Below, piece by piece: positions 1 to 7,392 of a stretch of DNA of 64,000 nt. Position 1 is the first letter of the stretch. Each line of letters opens with the position of its first letter. Source of the DNA: Thalassorhabdus alkalitolerans (GTDB lineage: Bacteria > Bacillota > Bacilli > Bacillales > Marinococcaceae); NCBI RefSeq assembly GCF_042656585.1, contig NZ_JBHSPG010000009.1; one strand, given 5' to 3'. Made by a program: the position numbers and the translations under genes. The notes beneath the pieces were generated by a model that saw nothing but the letters and a program-made list of their open reading frames with translations, was not told the DNA's origin and did not search any database.

Positions 1-521
1 AATCTGGTATTACTTATGCAGAAGGACTGCGCTCTTCCTTACGTCATGACCCTGATATCATTATGATTGGCGAGATCAGAGATGAAGAGACGGCGGCAGC
101 TGCCATTCGTGCTGCTTTGACTGGACACCTTGTTGTCAGCACGCTTCACAGCAGGGATAAGGTTGGAGCATTGTTCCGCCTGCAGGATTTAGGCATTAAT
201 AAGCTTGACTTAAAAGAAACACTCCTTGGAGTTGTTTCCCAGCGTCTTGTTAGAAAGCAATGTACGTTTTGTCAGGGGAACTGTTCTATTTATTGTCCAC
301 AATACATTCGAGGAGGAAGAACGGCTCTTTTTGATATCCTTGCCAATGAAGAGCTGGAGGGTGCTTTAGAGATGCTGCCGAAAATAAACAATAAGCATAT
401 AAGAAATAAGCTTCCTGGTTACTTGTTAAAGGGAATAGCTCTTGGATATCTCCCCATGAATTCATGGAAAGATGGAGGTGACCAGGGTATTGAGACGGAA
501 GAAATGGAAAGGAAAAGATAA
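1..521 (+). CDS. comGA: ComGA, competence pseudopilus ATPase (5' end outside window)
   Basis: Traffic ATPase of the GspE/PilB secretion family that powers assembly of the competence pseudopilus at the inner face of the membrane. Only the C-terminal part is present; the reading frame is open from base 3, so the gene begins before the window. Visible are the Walker-B/Asp-box region (PDIIMIGEIRDEET), the His-box region (TGHLVVSTLHS) and a cysteine-rich segment (CTFCQGNCSIYC) like the zinc motif of this family. First gene of a comG operon; its end overlaps comGB. Identity is secure from motifs and from the prepilin genes that follow. Confidence 0.95.
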   Translation, partial: SGITYAEGLRSSLRHDPDIIMIGEIRDEETAAAAIRAALTGHLVVSTLHSRDKVGALFRLQDLGINKLDLKETLLGVVSQRLVRKQCTFCQGNCSIYCPQYIRGGRTALFDILANEELEGALEMLPKINNKHIRNKLPGYLLKGIALGYLPMNSWKDGGDQGIETEEMERKR

Positions 522-1524
522 AGCAGCATACTTACTTAAGCTTGGCCAGTTGATTGAACAGGGGTACACACTTCCTGAAAGTATTACATTTTTAACCTAT
601 GAACAAACGGAAGAGGTTCAGCTTCTCTGCAAGGAATGGATGAACTCGATAGCAGATGGATCTTCAGTTCATGAAAGTCTGCGTCTTCTGGATTATCCTG
701 AAGATGTGCTTGCCTTCCTGTATTTTTCTGAGCATTACGGAAGCCTGGAAGAAGGCTTTAAAGGAGCTGGAAGGTTATATAGTAAGAAAGAAGAAATAAA
801 AGAGAAAGTGAGAATTTTATCCCGCTACCCAATTTTGTTAATTTGGATCTTATCGCTCTTATGTATTATGATGGTGCATTATTTATTTCCTCAGTTTAAC
901 CTCCTGTTTTCTTCTATGGACATGGAATTTCCCCTCATTACCAGAGTTATGATCAAAATAATGGAATTGGCTCCCCTGGCAGCCGGCATTTTTGTGCTAA
1001 CCTTATTTATTAGTTTCTTGTACTATATGAAAGTATTCAGACGCTTATCCCCACACACTCAAATGGAAAAAGTGTACCGCATTCCGGTTCTTTCTCATTT
1101 TTTCCGCATGATTATTACCTATTATTTCTCTTCTCAGTTAAGCAGCTTACTAAAGGGTGGCTTGACTATTCATGATGCTTTAACTGTATTTGAAAGACAG
1201 GATCACTTGTTTTTTTTCCAGGAAGAAGGAAAACAATTAAAAGAGAAATTAAAAGAAGGTATTGAGTTTCCAAAAGTGATTGATGAAAGGGGGTGGTTTC
1301 TTAAGGATCTGGTATTTGTGATCCACCATGGGCAAACATCTGGAAAGCTTGCTGAAGACCTTTATTTTTATCAGCAACGATTGATGGGGATCATCGAGAG
1401 CCTGATGAAAAAATGGGTTATGGCTCTTCAGCCTTCTCTGTTCCTGATTGTAGGTGCATTGGTCCTTGCTTTATTCTTATCAATTTTTCTTCCTATTTTC
1501 CAGTTGATGACTTCTCTAGGGTAA
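490..1524 (+). CDS. comGB: ComGB, competence pseudopilus membrane platform protein
   Basis: Polytopic membrane protein of the GspF/PilC family that works with ComGA to build the pseudopilus. Hydrophobic segments lie near the middle (about residues 110-135 and 155-180) and at the C-terminus, as usual for the family. The frame is open from an ATG at 472, but a TTG at 490 is preferred: a GGAGGTGA Shine-Dalgarno at 474-481 lies 8 nt before it, and the resulting N-terminus (MRRKKWKGKDKAAYLLK) looks like the usual one. The start overlaps the end of comGA, suggesting translational coupling. Confidence 0.93.
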   Translation: MRRKKWKGKDKAAYLLKLGQLIEQGYTLPESITFLTYEQTEEVQLLCKEWMNSIADGSSVHESLRLLDYPEDVLAFLYFSEHYGSLEEGFKGAGRLYSKKEEIKEKVRILSRYPILLIWILSLLCIMMVHYLFPQFNLLFSSMDMEFPLITRVMIKIMELAPLAAGIFVLTLFISFLYYMKVFRRLSPHTQMEKVYRIPVLSHFFRMIITYYFSSQLSSLLKGGLTIHDALTVFERQDHLFFFQEEGKQLKEKLKEGIEFPKVIDERGWFLKDLVFVIHHGQTSGKLAEDLYFYQQRLMGIIESLMKKWVMALQPSLFLIVGALVLALFLSIFLPIFQLMTSLG

Positions 1525-1550
1525 AACAATTCTTGAAAGGAGGTGTGGGA

Positions 1551-1718
1551 ATGATCAGAAAAGAAGCCGGAAAAATCGAATGGGGAACTCTTTTAGAGAA
1601 AATAAAAGGCATAGAGGAAAGAATTTCGCAGATGGAAACGAGCCAGCAAGAAGATGTAAAGTCACTCGTAGAAATGGTCTGCTTTGAAAGAGTAAGAAAA
1701 ACAGGAGGGATAGAATGA
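1551..1718 (+). CDS. Small ORF of 55 aa between comGB and comGC
   Basis: Unrecognised small protein (starts MIRKEAGKIEWG) with a strong AAAGGAGGTG ribosome binding site before ATG 1551. It has no membrane segment and a charged, probably helical/coiled-coil middle (LLEKIKGIEERISQMETSQQE). Its stop overlaps the comGC start (ATGA), so translation is probably coupled. The B. subtilis comG operon, as I know it, has no gene here. It could be a lineage-specific accessory of the pseudopilus; function unknown. Confidence 0.7.
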   Translation: MIRKEAGKIEWGTLLEKIKGIEERISQMETSQQEDVKSLVEMVCFERVRKTGGIE

Positions 1719-2026
1719 AACACATAAAAAATCAAAAAGGCTTCACACTGATTGAGATGATGATTGTATTGCTCATCATTACAGTCTTACTGTTAATAGC
1801 TGTTCCTAATATGGTCAAAAATAACTCTGTTGCCCAGTCAAAAGGGTGCGAGGCGACGGTAGATCTGCTTCAAACTCAAGTAGCAACCTATGAAGTTGAA
1901 CATGGAGATAGACCTTCTTCTTTAAATAATCTACTTGAAGAGGGGTATGTAGATCGGATTACTTGTCCAGATGGCTCTTCTCTCACTTTGTCTAATGGTA
2001 CTGTTGTAAGAAATGGCTCCTCGTAA
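1715..2026 (+). CDS. comGC: ComGC, major competence pseudopilin
   Basis: Main structural subunit of the pseudopilus that brings DNA to the ComE uptake channel. It has a type IV prepilin leader cut after Gly (NQKG^FTLIEMMIVLLII), the Glu at mature position 5, a hydrophobic N-terminal helix, and two cysteines (in KGCEAT and ITCPDG) fitting the ComGC intramolecular disulfide. Length of 103 aa is normal. Starts at ATG 1715 after an AGGAGGG site, overlapping the small upstream ORF by 4 nt. Processing would need ComC, not in this window. Confidence 0.95.
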   Translation: MKHIKNQKGFTLIEMMIVLLIITVLLLIAVPNMVKNNSVAQSKGCEATVDLLQTQVATYEVEHGDRPSSLNNLLEEGYVDRITCPDGSSLTLSNGTVVRNGSS

Positions 2027-2471
2027 TTTCCCTCATGCAATAAACCAAAAAGGTCATACATTAATTGAAATGCTTTTGGTTCTATCGATCCTTTCTGTTG
2101 CTTTATCACTTCCCTTCTTATACTTTTCGACTATTCAATCTTCGGTAAAAAGTAAAGAGTTTATTGAACAGCTAGAGAACGACTTACTCAGAGTGCAACA
2201 GACTGCTCTAGTTACAGACAAAACAGTGCTTCTGCGCATTTATCCTCACCGGAATGAATATCAAATACGAACATACAGCGAGGTGCTTGAAGTAAGATCT
2301 ATCCCGGAAGACGTTCAGTTTACCTTTCATACGATAAATGCAGATGAAATCAGGTATTTAGCGAATGGAAATATTTTTAAACCGGGAACTATTTTTCTAA
2401 GAGCAGGCGATAAACAATACCGAATAGTATTTTTGCTTGGTAGGGGGAGGTTTTATATTCAAGAATACTAA
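2013..2471 (+). CDS. comGD: ComGD, minor competence pseudopilin
   Basis: Minor pseudopilin with the prepilin motif KG^HTLIEMLLVLSILSVAL near residues 12-33. It overlaps comGC by 14 nt (ATG 2013, comGC stop 2024-2026). No strong Shine-Dalgarno is visible before this start, so re-initiation after comGC is likely. The rest is a beta-rich globular domain typical of minor pseudopilins. Identification rests on the leader and on position between comGC and comGE. Confidence 0.9.
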   Translation: MAPRNFPHAINQKGHTLIEMLLVLSILSVALSLPFLYFSTIQSSVKSKEFIEQLENDLLRVQQTALVTDKTVLLRIYPHRNEYQIRTYSEVLEVRSIPEDVQFTFHTINADEIRYLANGNIFKPGTIFLRAGDKQYRIVFLLGRGRFYIQEY

Positions 2472-2787
2472 TGGCTTTACATTAATAGAGGTCGTAGGGG
2501 CCTTAAGCATCATTACAGTAATCGCAGCTGTTCTTGTCCCCGTTTATACTCTTGTTCAGACAGAGAGACAAGTGATCGCCCAGGAAAGAGCAGCACTCTC
2601 TATTCTTGAGGAAGAAATGTATTTTATTGATGAGGCAGCCTCTACTTTTGATCATGAGAAAACAAGGTGGCTGGGGGACAATGAATTTTTCATTGAGACA
2701 AAAGAAGGAAAAGACTGGAATGAAATTTGTATCAGTTGGCTAAATGTAAAACAGAGGCCCGGTGAGCATTGTGCCTATTTTAAATAA
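2455..2787 (+). CDS. comGE: ComGE, minor competence pseudopilin (probable AUA start)
   Basis: Minor pseudopilin with leader FKNTNG^FTLIEVVGALSII. The start is unusual. The only canonical in-frame choice is TTG at 2437, which has no visible Shine-Dalgarno before it. A GGGGGAGG site at 2443-2450 sits 4 nt before an in-frame ATA at 2455, which would give the compact leader MFKNTNG expected of prepilins. If ATA is not used, the gene runs from 2437. It overlaps the end of comGD, and its end overlaps comGF. Confidence 0.85.
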   Translation: MFKNTNGFTLIEVVGALSIITVIAAVLVPVYTLVQTERQVIAQERAALSILEEEMYFIDEAASTFDHEKTRWLGDNEFFIETKEGKDWNEICISWLNVKQRPGEHCAYFK

Positions 2788-3232
2788 AGGATTTACCTTA
2801 ATAGAGACATTGATAAGTCTTGTGATTGTAACCGCCATCGCTGCCTTTCTTCCCCTGGCCATTTCTTCCTTAGACGGTACCGGCTCTATTGAAAGAATGA
2901 AAAGTGAACAGGAGAAAGATATTTTTTTTCAGCAACTGCGACTTGATACAAAATATACTGGCATGATAACTACTGGAGTGCAAAGAATTGAACTTGAGGA
3001 AGAAACAGAGATAATCACCTATGAACTAATAGGGACCAATATTGTACGAAAGGTAAATCAAAAGGGGTATGAGATTGTCCTTCAACATGTTTCTGACTTT
3101 GAAGCTGAAATGGTTGGAGAGGGGGCAAAAGTCGTAGTTACAGCAGAAAGCGGGGCTTCCGGCTTTGTTCATATTGGACCATCTCAGTTTGAGAAGGGAG
3201 TGCATGAAGGATGGATCAGCAGGGGGCAGTAA
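2762..3232 (+). CDS. comGF: ComGF, minor competence pseudopilin
   Basis: Prepilin-like protein with leader LNKG^FTLIETLISLVIVTAIAAF and a beta-rich C-terminal part, as in ComGF. GTG at 2762 is taken as the start, with an AGAGG-like site about 6 nt upstream; a second GTG at 2771 would shorten it by three residues. It overlaps comGE by 26 nt and is followed by comGG, which overlaps its last 22 nt. Confidence 0.88.
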   Translation: MSIVPILNKGFTLIETLISLVIVTAIAAFLPLAISSLDGTGSIERMKSEQEKDIFFQQLRLDTKYTGMITTGVQRIELEEETEIITYELIGTNIVRKVNQKGYEIVLQHVSDFEAEMVGEGAKVVVTAESGASGFVHIGPSQFEKGVHEGWISRGQ

Positions 3233-3564
3233 TGCCAGCCGTATTATTCTTCTCTCTTTTGCTGGGAGGGGTGATTGTACATCACCTGTTGTTATTTGGA
3301 AATGAGAAAATGATGATGAAAGAGACAGGCTCCTCGTTTTTACTTGACCGAATGATTATAGAAGGAGAAAGGGACTGGTGGGAAGAGTGGGACCCAAAGC
3401 AGAAAGTGGTACAAAAAACAATCACTTACCCTGCAGGCAGTATCACGTATGAAAGCACTGAGCTTACCTCTTCTCTTGTCCATGTTCGCTGGGTTGCAAA
3501 AACAGACAGCGGTCAGGAACGTCAGCACTATATATTTTATCACTTGCCTGATACGGAGCCATAA
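3211..3564 (+). CDS. comGG: ComGG, last protein of the comG operon
   Basis: Small membrane-anchored protein with one N-terminal hydrophobic segment (PAVLFFSLLLGGVIVHHLLLF) and no canonical FTLIE leader, as in ComGG of B. subtilis. It helps form the pseudopilus. ATG 3211 overlaps comGF and has a GGGAG site upstream. The operon ends here at a strong hairpin. Assigned from position and N-terminal topology, because ComGG sequences are poorly conserved. Confidence 0.85.
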   Translation: MDQQGAVMPAVLFFSLLLGGVIVHHLLLFGNEKMMMKETGSSFLLDRMIIEGERDWWEEWDPKQKVVQKTITYPAGSITYESTELTSSLVHVRWVAKTDSGQERQHYIFYHLPDTEP

Positions 3565-3572
3565 AACCAGAA

Positions 3573-3612
3573 AAACTGTGCCCCTTCTGAAGAGGCACAG
3601 TTTGTTATTTAT
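3573..3612. terminator. Bidirectional terminator between comGG and the RsbR paralogue
   Basis: Hairpin with arms AAACTGTGCC and GGCACAGTTT, followed by a T-rich run on the plus strand and preceded by an A-rich run that becomes U-rich on the minus strand. It can end both the comG operon and the convergent minus-strand gene. Confidence 0.85.
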
Positions 3613-4435
3613 TTTTTTCTTCTAACAACGTGAATACTGCTTGTTTTAAATGAGCATAGGTTGTTAAGCCGTTAAATTTAATCCCAAGATGGACTGCTGT
3701 CTGGGCTATTTCTGGCCTGATTCCTGTAATAATTGTTTCTATACCGAGTATGGTGAGAGTTTTATGAAGCTGGAAAATTTCATGGGCAACCATCGTATCC
3801 ATAAATGGAACACCAGAAACATCAATAATTAAATGCTCAATTTCCAGGTCAGAACTTTTCTTTAAAGCTTGTTCCTGAATAATTTTTGCTCGATATGTAT
3901 CGATTTCCCCAATAATAGGAAGAACCCCTATACTGTCTGATATTGGTATAATGGGTACACTCAAATCCAAAATGACCTGCTGTTGAGCTTCTGTTTTTTC
4001 TGTGTCAAACTCCTGGTACTTGCGAATAAAAAGTTCTGCTGCTTCATCAAGTGTTTGATCCAGCCTCTGTATCCAAGTCAGCACTTCTATTGGATTAACC
4101 TCAGAAGAATAGACAGACACAAAGTCTTGAACCTTCTTATTCATAAGCATACGAAAGGTTTTAAACTTCTGAATGGAGTGATATAAGGGTGTTCCTAATT
4201 TAATCCTTTTAGCTGCAGTACGCTCAGTCCAGTCTTTAAAATTGGTTTCTTCAAGCAGTCCTTGGCTCGCTGTGCGTACAAATTCTTCATCGTTTTTGTA
4301 AAAATCCTTTTCGTGATTAGAAAATATCTCCCCTGTACCAGACTTTTTGCTGGCGATCTGCTGCCATTCAGTCACAATGTGTCCTGCTTGATTCTCTAAA
4401 TATTCCTGAAGGGCTTCTATATTCGTCGTATTCAT
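3605..4435 (-). CDS. rsbRD: RsbR paralogue (RsbRD/YqhA type) with STAS domain
   Basis: Stressosome co-antagonist feeding into SigB activation. The N-terminal half (about residues 1-150) is a helical non-heme globin-like sensor. The C-terminal half (about 155-270) is a STAS domain. Two threonines, T180 in GEIDTYRAK and T214 in FMDTMVAHE, lie 34 residues apart and match the RsbT-phosphorylated threonines of RsbRA (T171 and T205). B. subtilis also has an rsbR paralogue (yqhA) next to comG, which supports the D-type label; the exact paralogue is inferred from synteny. Confidence 0.85.
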   Translation of the reverse strand: MNTTNIEALQEYLENQAGHIVTEWQQIASKKSGTGEIFSNHEKDFYKNDEEFVRTASQGLLEETNFKDWTERTAAKRIKLGTPLYHSIQKFKTFRMLMNKKVQDFVSVYSSEVNPIEVLTWIQRLDQTLDEAAELFIRKYQEFDTEKTEAQQQVILDLSVPIIPISDSIGVLPIIGEIDTYRAKIIQEQALKKSSDLEIEHLIIDVSGVPFMDTMVAHEIFQLHKTLTILGIETIITGIRPEIAQTAVHLGIKFNGLTTYAHLKQAVFTLLEEKNK

Positions 4436-4949
4436 GTCCTCACCTCTAGCTTATGATCCAACCCAACTGTAAAACATATAATCATATACGTGTGTGCTTA
4501 CTATGAGAACGAAATCGCTTAGAACGAGTATGGAGTTTCTGAAGGTAAGCTTAAAGACAGCAACTAAAGATTAAACAGCCCCAGCAATGAATGCAGGAGG
4601 CCCCATCAATAATCATTCTTCACTGCGATCCAAAAAATAACACAAGTATAATTCTCTTCTTTACCCATAATGTACTTTCTGGAAACATGAAAAATGTGAT
4701 AAAATGTGTAACATATCCCAGCGTTAACGCAATGAAGGATACAACGAAGGAAAAACATATTGAAATATTTTGTCGAATTATGCATAATACAAATAATGAA
4801 AGAATTAACATTTTTTATGGGGTCACATAAGCTGGCTTTTTCTAATGAGAAAGGGCTGCTTTTACGGAATAGGAAAGTCGAAAAGGACATAGGCATAAAT
4901 AATGCATCATTAGTGCTGGCAAAGAAAGCCGGATGGGAGAGGGACATGG
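4436..4949. other. 514-bp intergenic region before the SprT-like gene
   Basis: No convincing gene. Short ORFs on both strands lack ribosome binding sites and familiar content. The right half holds a SigA-type promoter with a Spo0A box. The left half should hold the promoter of the minus-strand RsbR gene, but none is clear by eye. Confidence 0.6.
4760..4788 (+). promoter_or_regulatory. SigA-like promoter with a Spo0A box in the spacer
   Basis: TTGAAA at 4760-4765, 17-bp spacer, CATAAT at 4783-4788. A perfect Spo0A core box TGTCGAA lies at 4771-4777, between -35 and -10. Binding there would be expected to affect transcription directly. It would serve the SprT-like gene at 4950 through a leader of about 155 nt. 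Confidence 0.6.
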
Positions 4950-5369
4950 ATGGTAAAGGACGGTAATTTAAGTCTCGAAGAGCTTTATGAGCACGCAAAC
5001 AGACTGTGCATGGAGCATTGGGGAATAACATATACAGGTAGAATTGAACTTGTTAGTAGAAACTGGGCAGCAAGAAATGGTTGTTTTATTTATGACAGAG
5101 GGACAGAGGAACGTTTTATCCGAATGAGCAAGAAAAGAAACAGCGGAAGAAAAAAAGAAGAGGTGCTTGCTACTCTTCTCCATGAGCTGGTTCATTGGCG
5201 TCTCCATTCTCAGGGGCTTCCTGCCAGGGACAGCGATGAAGAATTTGTCCGGGAATGCCTGCGTGTAGGTGCCAGCATCAGTTTAACTCAAGCGGCCCAG
5301 GATGCAGTAAAAAGGTTTAAAGAAGAAGCTGAAAAAGCAGCAGAAGCAAAGGCTATGATTGAGAGTTAG
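4950..5369 (+). CDS. SprT-like zinc metalloprotein
   Basis: Protein of 139 aa with a zinc-protease motif HELVHW (H78, E79, H82) in a SprT-like domain. The helix before it and the Arg-rich stretch around residues 60-70 fit that fold, but no C-terminal zinc ribbon is present. Start ATG 4950 has a GGGAGAGGG site 6 nt upstream. The C-terminus is an Ala/Glu-rich helix. It stands alone, followed by a perfect 18-bp terminator stem. The substrate is unknown. SprT relatives include DNA-protein crosslink proteases, but nothing here shows that role. Confidence 0.8.
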   Translation: MVKDGNLSLEELYEHANRLCMEHWGITYTGRIELVSRNWAARNGCFIYDRGTEERFIRMSKKRNSGRKKEEVLATLLHELVHWRLHSQGLPARDSDEEFVRECLRVGASISLTQAAQDAVKRFKEEAEKAAEAKAMIES

Positions 5370-5415
5370 GATCAGAGTAGAAAGGAAACTGGGACAAAAC
5401 GGCCTCAGCTAAGTA

Positions 5416-5461
5416 AATAAGGCTCCAATTATCAAATGACGATAATTGGAGCCTTATTTTT
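5416..5461. terminator. Terminator with 18-bp perfect stem
   Basis: AATAAGGCTCCAATTATC (5417-5434) pairs without mismatch with 5441-5458 around a 6-nt loop, and T residues follow. Ends the SprT-like transcript. A-richness on the left also allows minus-strand use. Confidence 0.85.
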
Positions 5462-5508
5462 AGATCCATGAGGACGATCCTCGCTGGTTAGCTGATGCCT
5501 TGCCAGCG

Positions 5509-5646
5509 GCATAGAAGACACCGTGAAAGCGAATGAAATGATCTTGAACGGATGGCGCACTTGTCCCTTTAGGTGCATAGAAGACACCGTGAAAGCGAAT
5601 GAAATGAAGCATGAGCGGATGTCGCACTTGTGCCTTCAGGTACAAG
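5509..5646 (+). repeat. Two tandem copies of a 66-bp repeat
   Basis: Copy 1 at 5509-5574 and copy 2 at 5575-5646 both begin GCATAGAAGACACCGTGAAA, share GCGAATGAAATGA, and end near TTGTnCCTTnAGGT. Period is 66 bp. A third, more diverged copy lies at 49110-49182. Not a CRISPR: there are no spacers and only two units. Confidence 0.8.
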
Positions 5647-5722
5647 TGAGTATTTTTGAACAAGCAACGACATACTGGAGACAAAAAAGAGCTCTTACCG
5701 ATGACGAGGGTTCTTCTCGTTA

Positions 5723-5747
5723 GCTGGGTTTTGTCCCAGCTTTTTTT
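5723..5747 (+). terminator. Terminator hairpin upstream of yqzE
   Basis: GCTGGG and CCCAGC arms at 5723-5728 and 5735-5740, loop TTTTGT, followed by seven T. No gene directly upstream needs it, which suggests a transcript passing through the repeat region. Confidence 0.7.
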
Positions 5748-5837
5748 GTGTTTTTATGAGAAAGACTTTTCCTTACATATTATAAAACTGAGTAAAGTTG
5801 TCTTTATTTGACCAGAATAAAGACAGGAGGGATGACC

Positions 5838-6038
5838 ATGCAGCCTAACCCGTTTATTCAATATCTTATTGAACGTTTTGTAGAAGCAATCGAAGAACCG
5901 GAAGACACGAGGAAACAAAGAAAGATAAAGAGGAAGGAAGAAAGGCCCCCACTGCTTTTTCGCTGGTTTGGCCTTTTGCCTACAGCCATAAAGGTGACTT
6001 TTCAGAAACAAAAAAGGCGTTTAAGAAGAACCACATAA
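5838..6038 (+). CDS. yqzE: YqzE family protein
   Basis: Small basic protein of 66 aa matching YqzE: an N-terminal IQYLIERFVEAI helix, a charged Arg/Lys stretch (about residues 20-36), then FRWFGLLPTAIK and a basic tail. Function is unknown. In B. subtilis yqzE sits beside comGG, so this gene keeps the synteny apart from the inserted genes. ATG 5838 is chosen over ATG 5832 because the CAGGAGG site at 5824-5830 is 7 nt from it. Confidence 0.85.
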   Translation: MQPNPFIQYLIERFVEAIEEPEDTRKQRKIKRKEERPPLLFRWFGLLPTAIKVTFQKQKRRLRRTT

Positions 6039-6158
6039 ATAGTGTGTCATAGAGCGTAGACGAACAATAGACCTTAATAAAAAGAAAAGCATTTATTCCT
6101 TACCGAAGCTGTATTATAATAGATCAGTATACAGAGTTCAGGCGAGGAGGGAATGCCT

Positions 6159-6866
6159 ATGGAACAAAATACATTGAAAGTTACTAGTGTCCTGGCAGAT
6201 CCTACACGTTTTTCAATTTACCAATACGTTGCAAAACAGCACAGGGAAGTTACTGTACAAGAAGTGGCAGAGGTTTTTGACATTCATGTAAACGTAGCCA
6301 GGCTTCACCTTACAAAGTTAGAAAGTGTGTCTCTGCTTGCATCTGAGACAAAAAAGACGGGCAAGGGTGGAAGACCAAGCCGTTGTTATTATATTTCGGA
6401 TCAAGGTGTTCACATACAGTTTCCATTTCGGGATTATCACCGGCTGGCTGTCTTGGCGATGGAGTCTCTGGCTTCGTTTGGAGAAGAAGGGCAGCTTGCA
6501 TTAAATCGTCTCGGGCACTCTTTTGGAAAAGAAGCAGTCCTTTCCTATTTAAAAGACACAAATACAATTGGGGAGTCACTGGACCTTTCAGAGAAGATGA
6601 ATGTCGTGGAGATGGTGGCTGCACAGCAGGGGTTAAATCCTGAACTGTCGTATGATGCTGAAGAAAAAGTGATTCACTTTCAAATTTATAATTGTCCGTT
6701 TAAAGAATTGCTGCCTTCACATTCCGGATCCCTGTGCAAGATGCATCATGCCTTAATGAAAGGCATGTTTGAAGGGGTGTTTCAAGACGTCAGCTTTACA
6801 GAGCAATCCTTAATGGATGGGAGCAGAAATTCTTCATGCTCCTATACTGCAGTCCAATTAAGTTGA
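6159..6866 (+). CDS. COG2345-type winged-helix transcriptional regulator
   Basis: DNA-binding regulator. The N-terminal winged helix (about residues 1-75, with ADPTRFSIYQYV and GKGGRPSRCYY) resembles ArsR/DeoR-like repressors. The C-terminal half resembles the SufR group, with cysteines in YNCPFKELL, SLCKMHH and NSSCSYT that could hold an Fe-S cluster or metal. ATG 6159 is preferred to ATG 6153, since the GAGGAGG site at 6144-6150 is 8 nt from it. Targets are not evident; no suf genes are nearby. Confidence 0.75.
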   Translation: MEQNTLKVTSVLADPTRFSIYQYVAKQHREVTVQEVAEVFDIHVNVARLHLTKLESVSLLASETKKTGKGGRPSRCYYISDQGVHIQFPFRDYHRLAVLAMESLASFGEEGQLALNRLGHSFGKEAVLSYLKDTNTIGESLDLSEKMNVVEMVAAQQGLNPELSYDAEEKVIHFQIYNCPFKELLPSHSGSLCKMHHALMKGMFEGVFQDVSFTEQSLMDGSRNSSCSYTAVQLS

Positions 6867-6905
6867 ACATTGTGTTAACATAGAAAGGAAAGATGACCTT
6901 AAGCA

Positions 6906-6934
6906 TTTACAAGCATAATCACCCTCTATATAAT
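6906..6934 (+). promoter_or_regulatory. SigA promoter of yqgY
   Basis: TTTACA at 6906-6911, 17-bp spacer, TATAAT at 6929-6934. Predicted start near 6941 gives a leader of about 108 nt before yqgY. Confidence 0.75.
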
Positions 6935-7048
6935 AGGGGTAGTATGGTTTAAGGCCTTATGTCTATTTTATCGCTTTTTCTGTCTGCTTTTTTTTGTCTA
7001 ATAATGTGAAGCAGAAAATGACATCCGTAGAAGAGGGGGGAAAAGTAA

Positions 7049-7294
7049 ATGGATCGCATGTATCGAATGATTAGTTTTTGGACTGGTATTTTTGCTGTCT
7101 TGTTTTTCGTAGGGGACATGTTTAACATGGCGCTATTGTTCTTTGCACAAACAGCTGCGTTCTTGGCTTTAGGGTATATGAAATTGACAGAACGCATGTA
7201 TATTTATATCTTTGGCGCTTACTTAACTTTATTTATGGTAGGTTTCACATACTACACAACTTTCTTGATGGTTCCAGAATTCGGGGGTCACTAA
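7049..7294 (+). CDS. yqgY: YqgY, DUF2626 membrane protein
   Basis: Protein of 81 aa with three hydrophobic stretches, at roughly residues 7-25, 27-43 and 50-70. The sequence is very close to the DUF2626 family (MDRMYRMISFWTGIFAV, MKLTERMYIYIFGAYLT). Function unknown. A strong GAGGGGGG site precedes ATG 7049. In B. subtilis it also neighbours yqgX. Ends at a perfect terminator. Confidence 0.92.
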   Translation: MDRMYRMISFWTGIFAVLFFVGDMFNMALLFFAQTAAFLALGYMKLTERMYIYIFGAYLTLFMVGFTYYTTFLMVPEFGGH

Positions 7295-7320
7295 GAAATA
7301 CCCGGCGTCTTACATAGACG

Positions 7321-7355
7321 AAAAAAACAATGAGGAGGGCTCCTCATTGTTTTTT
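7321..7355. terminator. Terminator after yqgY
   Basis: AAAAAACAATGAGGAG pairs with CTCCTCATTGTTTTTT. Symmetric, so usable on both strands. Confidence 0.9.
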
Positions 7356-7392
7356 TATTGCATGCTTTAGATAGGAAAAAATGTTAATACTA

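Larger units (their letters stand above)
5389..5747. repeat. Intergenic element bounded by a 12-bp inverted repeat
   Basis: CTGGGACAAAAC at 5389-5400 is the exact reverse complement of GTTTTGTCCCAG at 5728-5739. The segment between holds an 18-bp perfect terminator stem and two tandem copies of a repeat that recurs near 49110. The right end is also a stand-alone terminator hairpin (GCTGGG/CCCAGC plus seven T). No ORF with a start signal is present. It could be a small non-autonomous element or a cluster of terminator-like hairpins. Confidence 0.5.

Noticed and set aside
1413..1550. Upstream extension of the 55-aa ORF into comGB
   Set aside because: The extension is an out-of-frame reading of the comGB end; the strong ribosome binding site marks ATG 1551.
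4606..5031. Minus-strand ORF of 141 codons before the SprT-like gene
   Set aside because: Runs antisense into the SprT-like gene, low-complexity aromatic/Cys-rich translation, no Shine-Dalgarno.
5509..5646. CRISPR array
   Set aside because: Only two directly abutting repeats, no spacers and no cas genes.
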